Translations under genes and position numbers: made by a program
The notes under the pieces: generated by a model
The model's database searches: none
Seen by the model: only the letters and a program-made list of their open reading frames with translations
What the model was told of the DNA's origin: nothing
Assembly (NCBI GenBank): GCA_006386115.1
Contig: VFIW01000113.1
Location: 1 to 64,000 of the forward strand
Source: Globisporangium splendens
Taxonomy: Eukaryota > Oomycota > Peronosporomycetes > Pythiales > Pythiaceae
Direction of reading: 5' to 3'
Length of the DNA: 64,000 nt
Shown: in pieces, positions 46,801 through 59,067 of the stretch
Position numbering within the stretch: the stretch's first letter is position 1
Layout of the letters: every line of letters begins with the position of its first letter

Positions 46801-49800
46801 ATCATGCCAGTAGCGAGCTCGGCCTCGGACTTTGCACCTGACGACAACAACAACGCTGACACTTGATGCTTGTACTGTCGGTACATGACACTCGCTATTT
46901 CAAGGTGATCTCTGTATCCGTCGACGAGCAAGTCACTGTCCACCTCTGCACCCACTCCACCGCTTCTGGCAATTGTGGCTTCCATAATGGCATCGCATCG
47001 CCGATACATCTGGCCCAAGATCTTCTTTGACGGATAATTCCCTTTTTCGCTATTCCTCATGAAGTCGGGATAAATCTTCGGCGCCAAGCTTCTGACGCGC
47101 TCTATATCTTCGTCGGCATGATTGTGATCGACTTGGCTCGAGCAGATGCGAGCAAGTTCTAAAGCACCTTCGTCGAAGATTCCCTTATCCGAATAGTCAC
47201 AAACCGCTAGGTGCGCGTTGGACGCTATACCCAGAATATCGAACTGAATCGACTTGAGATAGAAATCAATCAGACTTTGATCGTCAACGCCTTCAATTGT
47301 GTCAGTTGCCATTGCGCTTTGGAACTCCATCGGCGCCTCGACGTTCTCCCTCTTCGGGATGAGCCGTTCGTCCCAAATCACTGTGAAGACATCGCCATCC
47401 AGATCGCCCCCAGTACACTCGTCTGGATGTGGCCGTGGGCCGTCGCATGGGAACACAATGCAATCTTTGAGGGAGCGGAGCTGCGCAGGGACGTCAGAGC
47501 GGCAACGAACAATTCGGATATCGCCGGGGTGGTGACACGGGCTTCGATGAATCACGACATCGATTTGATCCAAGATGACTGCATGATATTCATCGCTCTC
47601 CTCGTCCTTCTCAGTGTATTGGACAAACACCTCGCCATACTTCAGTGTGCTCGTGAAATCCGCCACCCCCATCAGCGTTCGTCCTTTCGTAATCGGTATG
47701 CGAGCCCGGAGAACTGTGTTGGCGAGTTTGTATCTGTAGATCGCATTCACAATTGACGCCAAAAATCCATCCGAGAACAGCGGCACGCCGAGTTGCTCCA
47801 AGAGAATCTGAATCGACCAGCTGATCTGCGCCGGCAGCACACCTTTGAGGGCAAAATACGCTTCTGCATCCGACGCAATCATTGAGCTCAGCTCTTCCAA
47901 ATACTCGTCCTGCATCGTCAAGAAGATGTCATCTTGGATTCCCAAACCGCTCAAAATCTGGATGCTTTGACGAGTCAAATAGGCGATCGAACGACCAGCA
48001 CACGCCACAACTTCGAGCACTCTGTGCTGAGAGCGGAACTTCACCATACTCTTCCGAAGCACAATGCCATCTCCTACGTCTTCCAAGGCATTGGAGACAT
48101 TCGACACGACAACGACGCCTTTCGCGCCGCCCAAACGGATTTGAAACGCGGACGGAACAGACCGGAGATTCAGCGCGGCAGCAATCTTAGCAGCCCCATG
48201 CTTGGTTATTTCACCGCAGCCGTCTGTAAAGACAAATCCGCCATACTCGAAGTCAGAGACCGGATTTTCTACGACTTGTTGCTCCACATGAAAAGCTGGC
48301 TTCGTAGACGAGAACGCCTGACTCAACCGCTTCAGGTACTTTGCAGGAGAATGAATGGCACTGAGATCACCAACCCAAGACCGGACCACGTCAGGGTCCA
48401 ACGATGTGAACACACAGCTGCTGTTTCGTATTTGGCTCAACGAGCTGCCCAAAAACTGAAAGAGACGTGGACCATCGGCCACATTGTCCACGGATACACC
48501 CTTCGCCATCACACTTCGCAACTGTTTCACGATTTCCACGTTTGAATACTCCAACCGATCGAGATTCTCGTCGCGAAAGTACACGTACATGAAGTTTCGA
48601 GCACCAAAGTGACGAAACACGCGGTTGTTTGAGGCACTTTCGGGCGGACGGAACAACACTCGGGTCGGCGTGACGATAACCTTGAACACAACGTCCTCCT
48701 TCTTCGAACTCAGCTCTTTCAGTGTAGTCCACTCGTCGCTAACGTACTGACGAAACAGATCAACCATGTACCCGCTTTTGAGAGATGGTTGGAATGCAAG
48801 CAGCGCCTTTTCTTGAACACCGTGATCGAGTCTCGACAAGATCTTGTAAAAATCGGGATCCAAAACCCCATTTGTAAAGTAGCTGACTCGCGACTGGAAA
48901 CAGTGGTACGCGTACGCGACGTCAAATGTGAATTGTAAACGTGGCTGAACTTGAGATGTGTCGCTGCTGAATGTGTCGCGTTCTACGACCGATACGAGCG
49001 AGTCTCTCACTTCGATCCCCAACTTCATCAGCAAGAGCCGCATTTGCCAGGCTTCAATTCCAGCTGACGAAGCGCATCCAACTTTCGCGTGAAACACGAG
49101 AGATTTGTACTGGCAATTGGTGTGGATCCGAGCACCGCTCCGGTAGAAGTGAGGTGGTACCTGCAGGGATACAAACAGAGAGACCACACCGTTTGACGAC
49201 GCGGCGTCAAACCACACAAACTGGTCACTCAGCTGTCGGAGATCCAGCCGAATGGCCATCTTGTCAGCAACTTCGAGCATGATACTTGCGCCATGGAACG
49301 ATATGGATCCGTTTTCGCCATCTGAGGTGTCGATTTGTTCGGCAATCACAAACTCATCGGACGCATTCCAGTACCCTCTGTTCAACTCAAGCAGCCGAAG
49401 TTTCAAACCTTGGTCTGCTTTGTCAAACAAGTCCTTTAGTTGAGGATCCACTTCAGTGTTCTCAAACTTCATCCACAAACGACCGCCTCCATGTCCGTCT
49501 TGGAAATCCAACGATCTGCAGAGCTTGTGATACGACTGGACGATGCTGTCTTTCGGCAAAGGCTCGAGCGTGCACAAACCCAGACTCGATTCAACCAACC
49601 GCACAGCAGCGTGTTCGTCCAACGCCGCCAAGATGGCGTCCCAAAAGGCATCGTCGTGGTCAGACAACATAGAGCCGAGAATGATACTGTACATGTTCTC
49701 CGGCGTATCAATGGGCGAAAGATGCACGTCGGAAAGTGCTGCTTTCATTTCGGATGATGCAGCAGGTAGTCTAGGTACCAACACAGGCACCTCTCGATCC

Positions 49801-52336
49801 AGGAATCTTTGTGCGGCCGACTTTGATGGTAAACTTGACGCAACCCGTTGCGCAACAGCAAACAGCCTCCCTTCAGTATCGACGATTTTTTGCTGCCGTT
49901 CAACTCCCCCGGGCGAGCAAAACACGATAAATCTGCTGTTGTCTCGTCGTGCTCTCCCACGGCTCTGAATCAGACTGGTCATCCCCTTAATCCCGTCGAA
50001 TTGGATGACCAGCGAACACTCCGGTACATCTAAGCCCTCCTCCAGCACGTTTGTCGCGACCAGCAGACGGATCCAGCCTTGTCTGAACCGATTCAGCGTT
50101 GGCTTTTGCTCTTCTTCCCACGACATGCCTTCGTACGAGTTGTGTCCAATGAAGCGAGTCGGATTCAAACGCTTGAGCTCAGGCACCTTCTCCATGGCCT
50201 TGGCGAGTTCAATGGCAGTCTTGCGACGGCGCACAAACACGATAGCTCGAGACTCGTGCGTGAAATTCGCTTCTTTGATGCACTCGGCTACACGAAGAAC
50301 GCGAGATGACACGTGCTCCGTCTCAGGAATCGCACCTTTTGAGTACTTGCTGTCAAATCCCACGACCGTCGAAAGCAAATGCGCCTTGTAGTCAGAAAAG
50401 ATGAGCGCGTATTCCTTCTTGGCAGCAGGAGACGAGGCGAAATTCATGTTCTTGAAACGAGAATGCAGTGCTCTTGCAACGTGAGCGGCTCCATGGATCG
50501 CCAGATCAAAGAACGAGCTCACAATAGCGCGAGCATGTCTTAGCAACAGCACCGCGTCGGTAACTTTCAGGTCGCTTCTGAAGCCCTGCTCTCGCTCCTG
50601 CAGAAGCCGCAACCGCGCCAAAAGCTGGGTGAGCTCCATGTCATCCATATCAAAGTTGGTTCCGACAAATGCCACTTCATTACCGAGCGCCTCGGCAACG
50701 CGAACCAGTAGTGCCTCAACGTATTTTTTGAGCTGGATTCGTAGCGTCAGTTCTGCTGGAGACGGCTCCACGACGACCCATTGTGCCTCCTTTGTAGATA
50801 AAATCGACTGGAGGTCCTCAGCTCGAATCGTTGGGGTATTTGCTTGTGCACCAAAGCACTCAACGAGTCGATTCAGAGTCTTTTGGCCAGATTCAATGTG
50901 TTTCGCTTCGCCAAAGGGTGATGCCGTCAGTGCCAAGATCCGAGGTCGTGACTCGCCTGGCGTCGCGGCAATCTTCTGCAAAATGGAGCGGTATGGATGA
51001 TCTCCAGTCGCATGGTGTGCTTCATCAAACACCATGATGCAGAAGTCGGACACGGCGACGATATGATTGAACAGGAGATTCGCAAAATACATGGGCGTCA
51101 CCACGAGTGCGTTGAGGCTCGGGTCTTCCACCAACTGTCTGCGTTTCGACGCGAGCTTCGCAGTGTGCTGACCTGATAGCTCCAACACGTTCAACTCGGA
51201 TTCGCGGCGGATATACGCTGCCTGCTGCGTCACTAGTGGCCCGGTCGGAACGAAAAAGACCGCGAGCAGCCCTGGGTTTAACCGAACCATGTCGTCAATC
51301 ACTTTGACCGCCACCAAGGTCTTCCCGGCACCTACATACAACACGAACACGTCACGCATGTACATCTACAGAAACACACAGCCACGTGCAGTTGCAAGGT
51401 ACCTGTAGGAAGATAAACAATGGTGTTTTCAAACAGCGCTGACAACGCGAGCTCGACTTGATAAGGCCTCAATGTTGTGAGCTTCCCGGACGGCGTGAAT
51501 GAGTACCAGACAGACTCTTCCGTCGGCATGACGACATCGGATCGAGTTCTCGACTGCGCGCGTTGGCGCTTCGACTCGAACAGCGGCGGTGACGACGACG
51601 ACCCACTTGTGTCCTGCACGCAGCTACCACGTGCGTCGTTATTGCCGTTCGTTTCCAAAAAGATCGCCTGTGGTAGCGCATTCTCCAACGTCACCGGTAG
51701 GTTGAGGCTGTTCAAAGCGCTCAGCACCACGCCCCATTTGCGGATCGCGTTCCCGTAATGCGCGCTGAGAGGCTCCCCTGACTCCAACACGCATTCGCAG
51801 CTCTTCGAGTCGAGCAGAAACTCGCGCTCCGGTCGTTCATCGAGCACGCATTCGCCCGCAAATTTGATCTGACAGCCGCCACAGAGCAGTTCAAAGGGGA
51901 CTCGTCCGCGCTTCTTTGCCTTCGCTGTGCGTATTTTCGTAAACCGCAGCGAAGGCGTCACGTGTGCATGCGTGTCGAGGCTCCACGTAGTCTTCCGGTT
52001 ATAGTCAACGCCATCGCCTGCAGCCTGTAGCCGCGCGTACTCGTCGTCAAAGAGATGCTTGCGCAGCGCCAGGTGGTTGCTTCTCTCGTTCTCGCGGATG
52101 AAGTGCACCTGGTCGCCGCGCGCGAGCAGCTCCTTGCAGCGTCGACAGCGGATGCGCCATGGAAACGCTGACGGCGACGGCGTGCTAATGTCGCTCGTTG
52201 GCGTCCGCTGCTTCTTCGCCACCGGTTCGGAAGTGCGCGCGACGGTGGGAGCGTCCTCAGAGACGCGTGCGCCTGCGTGGGGGTTCCGTGACGGCGGTGG
52301 CGGTGGCGGCCGAGAAGACGCAGCGACAGAGACCAT
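43881..52336 (-). CDS. RIG-I-CTD/DExH helicase/RdRP/nucleotidyltransferase fusion
   Basis: Two exons, 52336-51403 and 51331-43881, give 2,794 residues in one frame; the single intron splits the Walker A glycine (YLPT|GAGKT). In order: (1) Pro-rich head, then a zinc-site module with Cys64/Cys67 and Cys152/Cys155 resembling the RIG-I C-terminal domain; (2) Dicer/RIG-I-type SF2 helicase, GAGKT at 312-316, DEAH at 414-417, [13 protein letters not shown] and QSRGRAR near 767; (3) eukaryotic cell-type RNA-dependent RNA polymerase, with [30 protein letters not shown] and catalytic GGDLDGDVF (Asp1621, 1623, 1625); (4) Cid1-like nucleotidyltransferase, VLFGSSALL (1978-1979) with Asp1990/Asp1992 in QSDLDVMIY, Glu2041 at the third carboxylate and a PAP-associated SFLSYYANL; (5) ~550 unassigned residues with a Gly-rich linker near 2470. 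It should copy RNA into dsRNA for silencing. Helicase-RdRP fusions are known in oomycetes; I know of none reported with the transferase. Confidence 0.93.
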
Positions 52337-52738
52337 CGACGGTCGTGGCTGCTTCGTCTCCCTGCGCTCTGTTCTCTTGTCAAACTGGTTGTTCGTGTGG
52401 CTTGAAGTGAGTGAGGGCTTCTATTCGGGGCGGAAGCATCGAGTTTGCTCAAAAAAAAAAGTGGGCATGGTTTTGCATTCTTTGCATTAAATATGAACTC
52501 ATTCTGGAAATAGAGTCGAAGGTGCACTCAGCAATGATGACATGAAGTAAATGCAATCGATGTTTCTGTTTGCGTTACTTTGGAATGGACATATAGGTTT
52601 ACTGCCAAAAGTGTGCTTGAACTCTACACTCACGCAAATCTCACCACTCATTTCTCCTCATCTCGTCAACTCCCGAGTGGACCGAGCGTCCATTGAAATG
52701 GAAAGGGGAACCAGCTGCTCAGAGACCTCCGACTCCAC
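52337..52738. promoter_or_regulatory. Upstream region of the RdRP fusion gene
   Basis: The 402-nt gap between the CBS gene stop and the RNA polymerase fusion start, both on the minus strand, so it should contain the fusion gene promoter. A 10-nt A run lies near 52451. No other signal assigned. Confidence 0.45.
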
Positions 52739-53953
52739 TTACCTGTTGCCGGTCGTCATGGTGCGCTTGCGCGCAGCGATCAGCTCCTCCACAGATGAGA
52801 CCTCGGGAAAGTCTGACGGCTCACTGAACGTCGCGTTCTCCTCGACGGCCTCGCTCAGGAACTCACCCTGAGCCTGAGCGTACTTGTCTTCTTCCTTCCA
52901 CAACTTCTGCTCGGTCGCAATGTTCATCTCCACCATCTCCCGCGACGCGTGGGTCTGCGTGTACAGCTGATCTTCCGTCGGCGTGAATTCCGGGAACGTC
53001 GACGCCTCTGAGAACGATTCCGCTGCGCTTTCGTCGAGATTGGTGTCCAAGTGGAACCGCTCGGCGGCCGCTGTGTCGAACATCGACGCGCGGTGCAATA
53101 GCTCATCGGTGCGCGCTGAACCATGCTTCTCTAGGTCGTGCTTGAGCTCTTCATAGAGCTTGTGGAGCTGCTCCGGCGATGCTGTCGATACGTCATCTTC
53201 GTGCTGCCCGCTGCCGGCGTGCACCATGTTTTCCGGGAAATGCGACGGCTGTGAGTGTGTTGCCGCCATCTTTGTATTGCGGCTGTGCTGAGCCTGCGCG
53301 TCGTCTTGACGAGCGCCACGCGCCAGCATCTCCTTGGTCAAGTCCATCATGGACACCGTGCCGACGACGCGGCCGTCACCCTTCACGACAGGGATCGCGC
53401 TCAATCTCTGTGTGCACACATTGTGGCAAGTGTTCGTTAGCCTAGCGTTGTAAAGCCTTGAGGCTGCAGAGTGCGCAGCCAAACTTACCCGCTTGATCAT
53501 GACTTGGAGGCACCCTTCGACGGTATCTTCTGGGTGCGCGACGACCAGTTTCGAGTGCATAGTCGCCACGTCCGCGACCTTGGACGAGCTCACGCCCATT
53601 TGGCTCCCATTGAGCACTTTGTCAAAGTAGTCATGCTCGGTAAACATTCCAACGACCTGGTCCACAACGAGTCAGCGTTAGCCACAATGCACGCCATCAT
53701 GGAATAGGCAAACACATCTTTCAGACAGCACCTTGTCGTCCTTAAGCACGGGGATCGCGTCGATGTGGTGCTTGACCATCAACTGCGCTGCGCGCTCTGC
53801 AGGCATGAGGTGGTCCACTGTCATGGTTTTCTCAGGAGATGAACCGAGCAGCGCAGCTACCGTGGTCTGGCCACCTTGGAGCGCGCGGGTCGTAGAAATC
53901 CATCGCACCGTCGAGGGCAAGAAGCGAGTTGCTTGGATCGTGCGCGACAGCAT
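52739..53953 (-). CDS. Mitochondrial CBS-domain protein
   Basis: Three exons in transcript order (53953-53732, 53656-53489, 53407-52739) give 352 residues in one frame. The start MLSRTIQATRFLPSTVRW is a basic, acid-free amphipathic presequence, so mitochondrial import is predicted. A tandem CBS pair follows: VDHLMPAERAAQLMVKHHID and AIPVLKDDKVVGMFTEHDYF, then VAHPEDTVEGCLQVMIKRRL and SAIPVVKGDGRVVGTVSMMD. CBS pairs bind adenosine nucleotides and act as energy or redox sensors. The remaining ~170 residues are acidic, helical and contain three spaced FPE motifs (SHFPENM, STFPEFT, SDFPEVS), with no catalytic domain. The stop codon overlaps a good GT donor (AACAG|GTAAGT), so an additional 3' exon is possible. 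Confidence 0.85.
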
Positions 53954-54628
53954 GATGTCGTTGGGGATTTTTGTCTGCTGGTGGGTGGAGCAGAAGACTG
54001 AAGTTGGTTGATTAGTTGTTGTTGGCTTGGTGGAATGGGTGCAAGTTGAGCAATGCACACTGGAAGGGCTCTTGCATCCGCGATCTTCGAATTGAATGTG
54101 ACAGCAGCGCATCTAGCATTCATTCGTTCTTCATGTCTTCAACAACGCGTCGCCACTTCTTTAAGCTGCGACGCATGCGATTGGCTGCTTGTTAAAATGG
54201 CGGCCGTCCATTCCCACATTTGCATTTCTTTTAAAAAGGCAAGTGCATCTGCGAGAACAAAGAGGACCGTTCCTTTGTCCGTGTGAGCACAGGATGCCCA
54301 CTTTTGGCTTCTAGAACTCATGGCGCCGTGCACACATGGAGCACTCCGTCTGTTTCTTCAACAGCAACCTGCATCCCCATGTAACTCTTACCTCTAGCGC
54401 TCCATAACGATCTGCTGGTGCCATTGAGAGCTCTTTGGAACGTACGAGGCTTTTGTTTGTTTTCTTCTTTGAATGCAACGTGCGACGAGTCGCTAGGGGC
54501 GAAACGGCGGGCGTGTCAATCAGACTAGGAGGGCTGCTCCTGTGCGAGACCCACCCGCGCAGTGAACGCAGGAGGTGGACGTGGAAGCGAAGGACGCGGC
54601 ACCAAACTGGCACCCCCACGAGTCTCCG
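53954..54628. promoter_or_regulatory. Divergent spacer, CBS gene / IFT25-like gene
   Basis: A 675-nt gap between two genes transcribed apart; it should hold both promoters. No reading frame with family support was seen. Confidence 0.45.
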
Positions 54629-55613
54629 ATGCCTCAGGCAATCAATGAGCTCGACGTGGACTACGAAGCGCAGGTATACGACTTATGCTGGAGCTCTTCG
54701 TGCTACGATGGTGGCGTTTATGCCACACTGGACACGACATCATCTTGACGTCATTGTGTGCTTGTGCCTCTTAGATCCAAGAGATCAGGCGCTTGATCTC
54801 AACGACAAGCGATGCCGATCGACGCGCATCGCTGGAGGAGCAGCTGCGCGAGCTTGAAGTTGCCAGCGTCCAGGTCGAGCAGCAGAATGGCGACAATGTC
54901 GCGTTCCCGAGAGAGTACAACGACCAGCGCCGGAAAAGCTTCCGTCCCACGAGCACCAAGCCGCGCATGGTGCTCACATCACTGACCGAAGTACGTGGGG
55001 CTATTCTTCTTTGTGGCTTCAGGTTTTGCATGTCGCGTGTCAACGGCGGTATCCTTGACGCTGTCGTGTCTGTTTTTTTTGCATGTCCATGCGGCCAGGA
55101 TCGGGAGGTGAACTTGACGTCGACGTCGTTCCACCATTTGGACGCGTATCGGCAGGAAAACGGTCGCCGCTCATCGCCGACGTGTTCAGCAGCTCTTTCG
55201 ACGAGCAGTTTGCGCCGTCCAGCGTGCTCATCAACGACCACTGCACGTTCTGGATGTCCAGCGGCATGTACCCGCAGTTTCTGACGCTCGTGCTGCGGGA
55301 GCGGATGCCGATCTCGACGGTCGAAGTGACCTGTCGACACGTCAAGCGGCTGCAGATCCGGTCGTCGCGGAGCAAGAAGCAGAGCATGACGCTCACGAGA
55401 GGTGACGATGGGATGGTCGAGATAGACGTACCTGCGAGTGACGCCGACAAACTCAGCACGCATCGCGTCGCGCTGACCGATGCAAGTGCGAGCGACGCCG
55501 AGGCGATAGAACTAGGGATAGAGAGCGGCTACAGTGAGTTTGCATGCGTATATTTCGTTAGACTCCGACTCGCCGATCCGCCGTCGATGCACGAAGAGGA
55601 CGCTAAAACATAG
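54629..55613 (+). CDS. IFT25/HSPB11-like flagellar protein
   Basis: Exons 54629-54673, 54775-54990 and 55099-55613. The first two encode a short coiled-coil head (IQEIRRLISTTSDADRRASL and EEQLRELEVASVQVEQQNGD). The third encodes a galactose-binding-like beta sandwich: ADVFSSSFDEQFAPSSVLIN, CTFWMSSGMYPQFLTLVLRE, ISTVEVTCRHVKRLQI and FACVYFVRL. This matches the IFT25 (HSPB11) layout, a subunit of the intraflagellar transport B complex with IFT27, and fits an organism with flagellate zoospores. The coiled-coil head is not part of animal IFT25. The joined exons are one base short of a multiple of three: the IFT25 frame needs exon 3 entered one phase later than exon 2 leaves, so there is a single-base deletion/error or an unusual splice site. 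The gene is convergent with EMC1. Confidence 0.68.
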
Positions 55614-55794
55614 TACAGCAAGAGTCAGCAAAACCACGCACACAAACGCTGATAAAGTGGTGTACCTCGTGCTGCCCTTATCTCTTTTTTTTTCTTTTTC
55701 TGTCTTTGTCTTATAATGGGGTCTATCTGCAGCAGCAACAGGATCACATGCAGGTGCTATATCCAGGAAAAGACATCAGATCAACACGCTCGCT

Positions 55795-58700
55795 CTACTT
55801 CCACGCCTCGTTGAGCGCTTTGCGTCTCGCGAGGCCGCGCGACAGCACCGTGGCCACGATGAAGCCAATGCACAGCAGGATGAGCATTTCGTAGTTGAAG
55901 TCGGAAGGGAGCAGGTCGAACGCCTTCGCAGGTGCCAGACGCACGTAAAAGTGGTCCAGACCGTGCGCAAACACCAACGTCGTCGACTCCAACTCGGCTG
56001 GAGCCGTCGTGATTACCTTGATGTTGGCTACCGTCTGGTTGTACGTGATCATCGAGAAAGGACGGTTGTACACCGAGATGAGAGGCGAGTACTGCATGAG
56101 GCCCTCCCTGCACGAGCAAACAAAGGCACAACAATCAGCCGATTCACCAAAAACAGCACTACAATAATGAAAACTAGGCACGTACTCTTGCTCTTCAGGC
56201 GATGGTGGCTTCTCCGTTTGGCGAGGATCGATGAAGTTGCGCGCCAACTTGAAGATCTGGCCAGTGCCCATGCCGACAAGCACGCACTGCGGCGTGATGC
56301 CGTGCGAGGTGACCGACACGCCAAGCGACTCGATCGTCGTCGGGAAGATGAAGCTCTTCTGAAGCACAAACGGCGCTCGTGGGTCGAACGACGAGCGTGA
56401 TTCGCTCCACGTTGGACGCTTCCACGGGTTCAGGTTGTTCGCGCCAACAGCACCATCATACAGCGACAGAGACACCACTTCCGTGCGCTTGTCCTTCGCG
56501 TTCCAGAACGAGTACACCAACCAGTTTTCACTCTACACAGCAAAACAACAAAGAAATAACATCAATACATGATTCTCTCAACACGAAAATAAAGCAAAAA
56601 CACAAACGAAAAACACACCTGAACCATCCGGACAAGGCCAGATGCGTGCTGGTGGCGAGCACGGTGGATTAATCGGCCGGCAACCGAGTCCAAGAGGCTG
56701 ACTTGAAGCACAGACACAGGAGCCGACTCGCCTTCCACTTGCTCCGATCCTGTAGTCGCAACCGCAAACAGGTTTGGGTTCAGGTACTTCAGCAACAGCG
56801 AGTCGTCACCGGTCACGGTCACGGACGAGTCGATCACCGTGTGCTCCTTCTGACTGGAGAACGCCGCCAGCTTATGGTCACGAGGAAGCACGACCGACCA
56901 CACTTCTTGCGCGCGGTACGAAGCCTTCTTCGACGCATCGCCTTCGTTCTCGATGACGTAGCCACGGAGAACGTTGGCACCGGCATCGTAGCGGTAGAAG
57001 TAGAAGTTGTCCAATTCTGGGTGAGCAAAGCCCGCAGTCTCAGCTGGGTACAACGACACCGCGAGCGTCTTCTCCGACACCAGCGCAACCGCTCTTCTCA
57101 GGTTAGCGTCTTCATCAATGTGGTGCTCACGCTTCGGGAGCACGACCACCCAGGATTTCTCGCCATCAGTATCAGCATTAATGGATTCAATCTGGTGTCC
57201 ATCGTCGCCATCGATCCAGAGCAAATGGGACGAGCTGGAAACCAAGAGCAATTCGGGACCAGAACCCATCGCAGGGTGGTCGCGGGTCACAAAGAGCTTG
57301 TATTCTGGTCCAACAAACTGCGACCAGGCAACCGTGCTGAGCTCCGCTCGGATCGCAAACAGCTTGCCACTCTCCGTCAGCGCAACAATGTACTTTGAGA
57401 AGCCAAACAAGTGCGCATTTGGCGTTTCCTTGCGCGATCGGTCTTCCGACGCGCTCTTTCCGTTGAAAAAGGATAGCACGTTGTTCGCAAATTGCTTGGC
57501 ACGCGCAATTTCCATCGTGATTTCTTCCGAGAACGAAGGAATCTTCTTCAGAGGCTGCTTCTCAATGTCGGTTTCCGCTGGGGTAACCCAGTGCACGGTC
57601 TTCACGTTCGCGAGTGATTCTTCTCGCACCCAAAGAGGTGCATTCGACGAGGTCACCGTTTCCGCGTCGTTGGATTCTTCGTTGGTGCTGAAGATGAGTC
57701 CATCATCTTTCATCACCAGCAGCGCACGGCAGCGCGGAGCACCCGTGTCTTTTTGGCGAACTGGACAGCCAACGAACGCGTTTCCGACAGCACCACCGAA
57801 CGACGCAACATCGAGATTCATCTCCCATTGCGCACGGCTTTGGTCCGGAACAAGAGAGTACGACGACACCTGCGCTCCCGAGCTCTTGGACGCGATATGG
57901 AACAGCACGTTGTCATCCGTGAGGGATTCGATGAGCACATCTTCACCCGAAAGCTTCGCAACCACTTCAAGAGCAAGCGAGTCGGTGATCTTGAAGTACA
58001 CGTTCTCTCCCGATACCAGCGTGACCACAAGCGCGCTCTTGATCTTGTCGTTCACGGCATCGAATGCCTTGGCCGCGTCGAGCTTCGCATCCGCAATGCT
58101 GATCGACTTGCTCGCGTCACCATTTTCAAGAGACTCAACGAGCACATCCGTCTTCGACACCGTGACTGCAACCACCGCGCCAGAGGTACCGTGCTTACGA
58201 AGAACCGAGTTCGCTTCCAAGGTTTCCTTCGCCACCTTGGTCACTTTTCCAGTCTTCACATCGACCTTGAGCAATTGCGCGTCTGCGAGGACAAACAACG
58301 TCGATGCATCCGACGACAGCTCGGACGAAATGACATCACCGGTCAATGGCGACGGAAACTCTGCGCGCCACGACACACCTCCGTCTTTCAAGTGCACGAG
58401 CGCAGCGCCAGTGGACGAGACCACGACGCTGCGGTCGTCGGCAATGGTGTGGATCCCAGCAAACTTGGTCTCCTTGACACCAGCGTACGCCACGTTGTCC
58501 CACGCGAGCGTCCCGTCCGCAGCATCCCACAAACGCAGGTTCTTGGCAGCTCTATCATTGCAAAACACACACGTCGTCACGTCATAGTTTTAGTCTCAGC
58601 CGCATCCAAAGTGTCACATGCAGCTAATTACTTACCCCGACACGGTCAGCAGTCCGTGGTTAGTCAGTTGAATCGTATCGATGCTATCCCCTGTATCCAA

Positions 58701-59067
58701 TCCATCGCACAGCACGTCAAACGCATCAGTCCCCTCCCTTCCCCTCAGAGCCACATTCAACACCACGTTCTATACCTTCATGAAGCACTTGGCGCCACTT
58801 GATCGCCCCGTTCTTCGCGTCCAGTCGCGCAATCGCGCGCGAACGCTCGTCGGTGGCCACGTACACGGCGCGCGAAGTGCCGCGCACGACGCTGGCGTGG
58901 TGGCGCTTGTCGCCGCCGCCGAACGCGACGGCGCTCACGCGGCCCAGGTGCTCGGTCTTCCAGTCCAGCAGCCCCGCCTGGTCCTCGTAGATGGCGTTGG
59001 CGCCCGGCGTCAAGCACGCGAGCGCCAGCGCCGCCACGAGCGCGTTCACACTCTTCATCCGCGTCAT
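55795..59067 (-). CDS. EMC1: ER membrane protein complex subunit 1
   Basis: Five exons in transcript order (59067-58776, 58690-58636, 58551-56619, 56532-56186, 56107-55795) give 979 residues in one frame (human EMC1: 993). The first ATG is used; a second lies 9 nt inside. A signal peptide (MKSVNALVAALALACLTPGA) leads to a luminal PQQ-like beta-propeller (IYEDQAGLLDWKTEHLG, LRLWDAADGTLAWDN). The C-terminal EMC1 domain is diagnostic: LPSPEE-type SPEEQEEGLMQYSPLI, MITYNQTVANIKVITTAP, LESTTLVFAHGLDHFYVRL and PAKAFDLLPSDFNYEMLILL, then one membrane helix and a short basic tail (ARRKALNEAWK). EMC1 is the large luminal and membrane subunit of the ER insertase whose cytosolic subunit EMC2 is also in this window. 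Confidence 0.96.

Noticed and set aside
57118..58802. Long plus-strand frames (489 and 349 codons) opposite EMC1
   Set aside because: Shadows of the biased EMC1 coding exon, with no family features.
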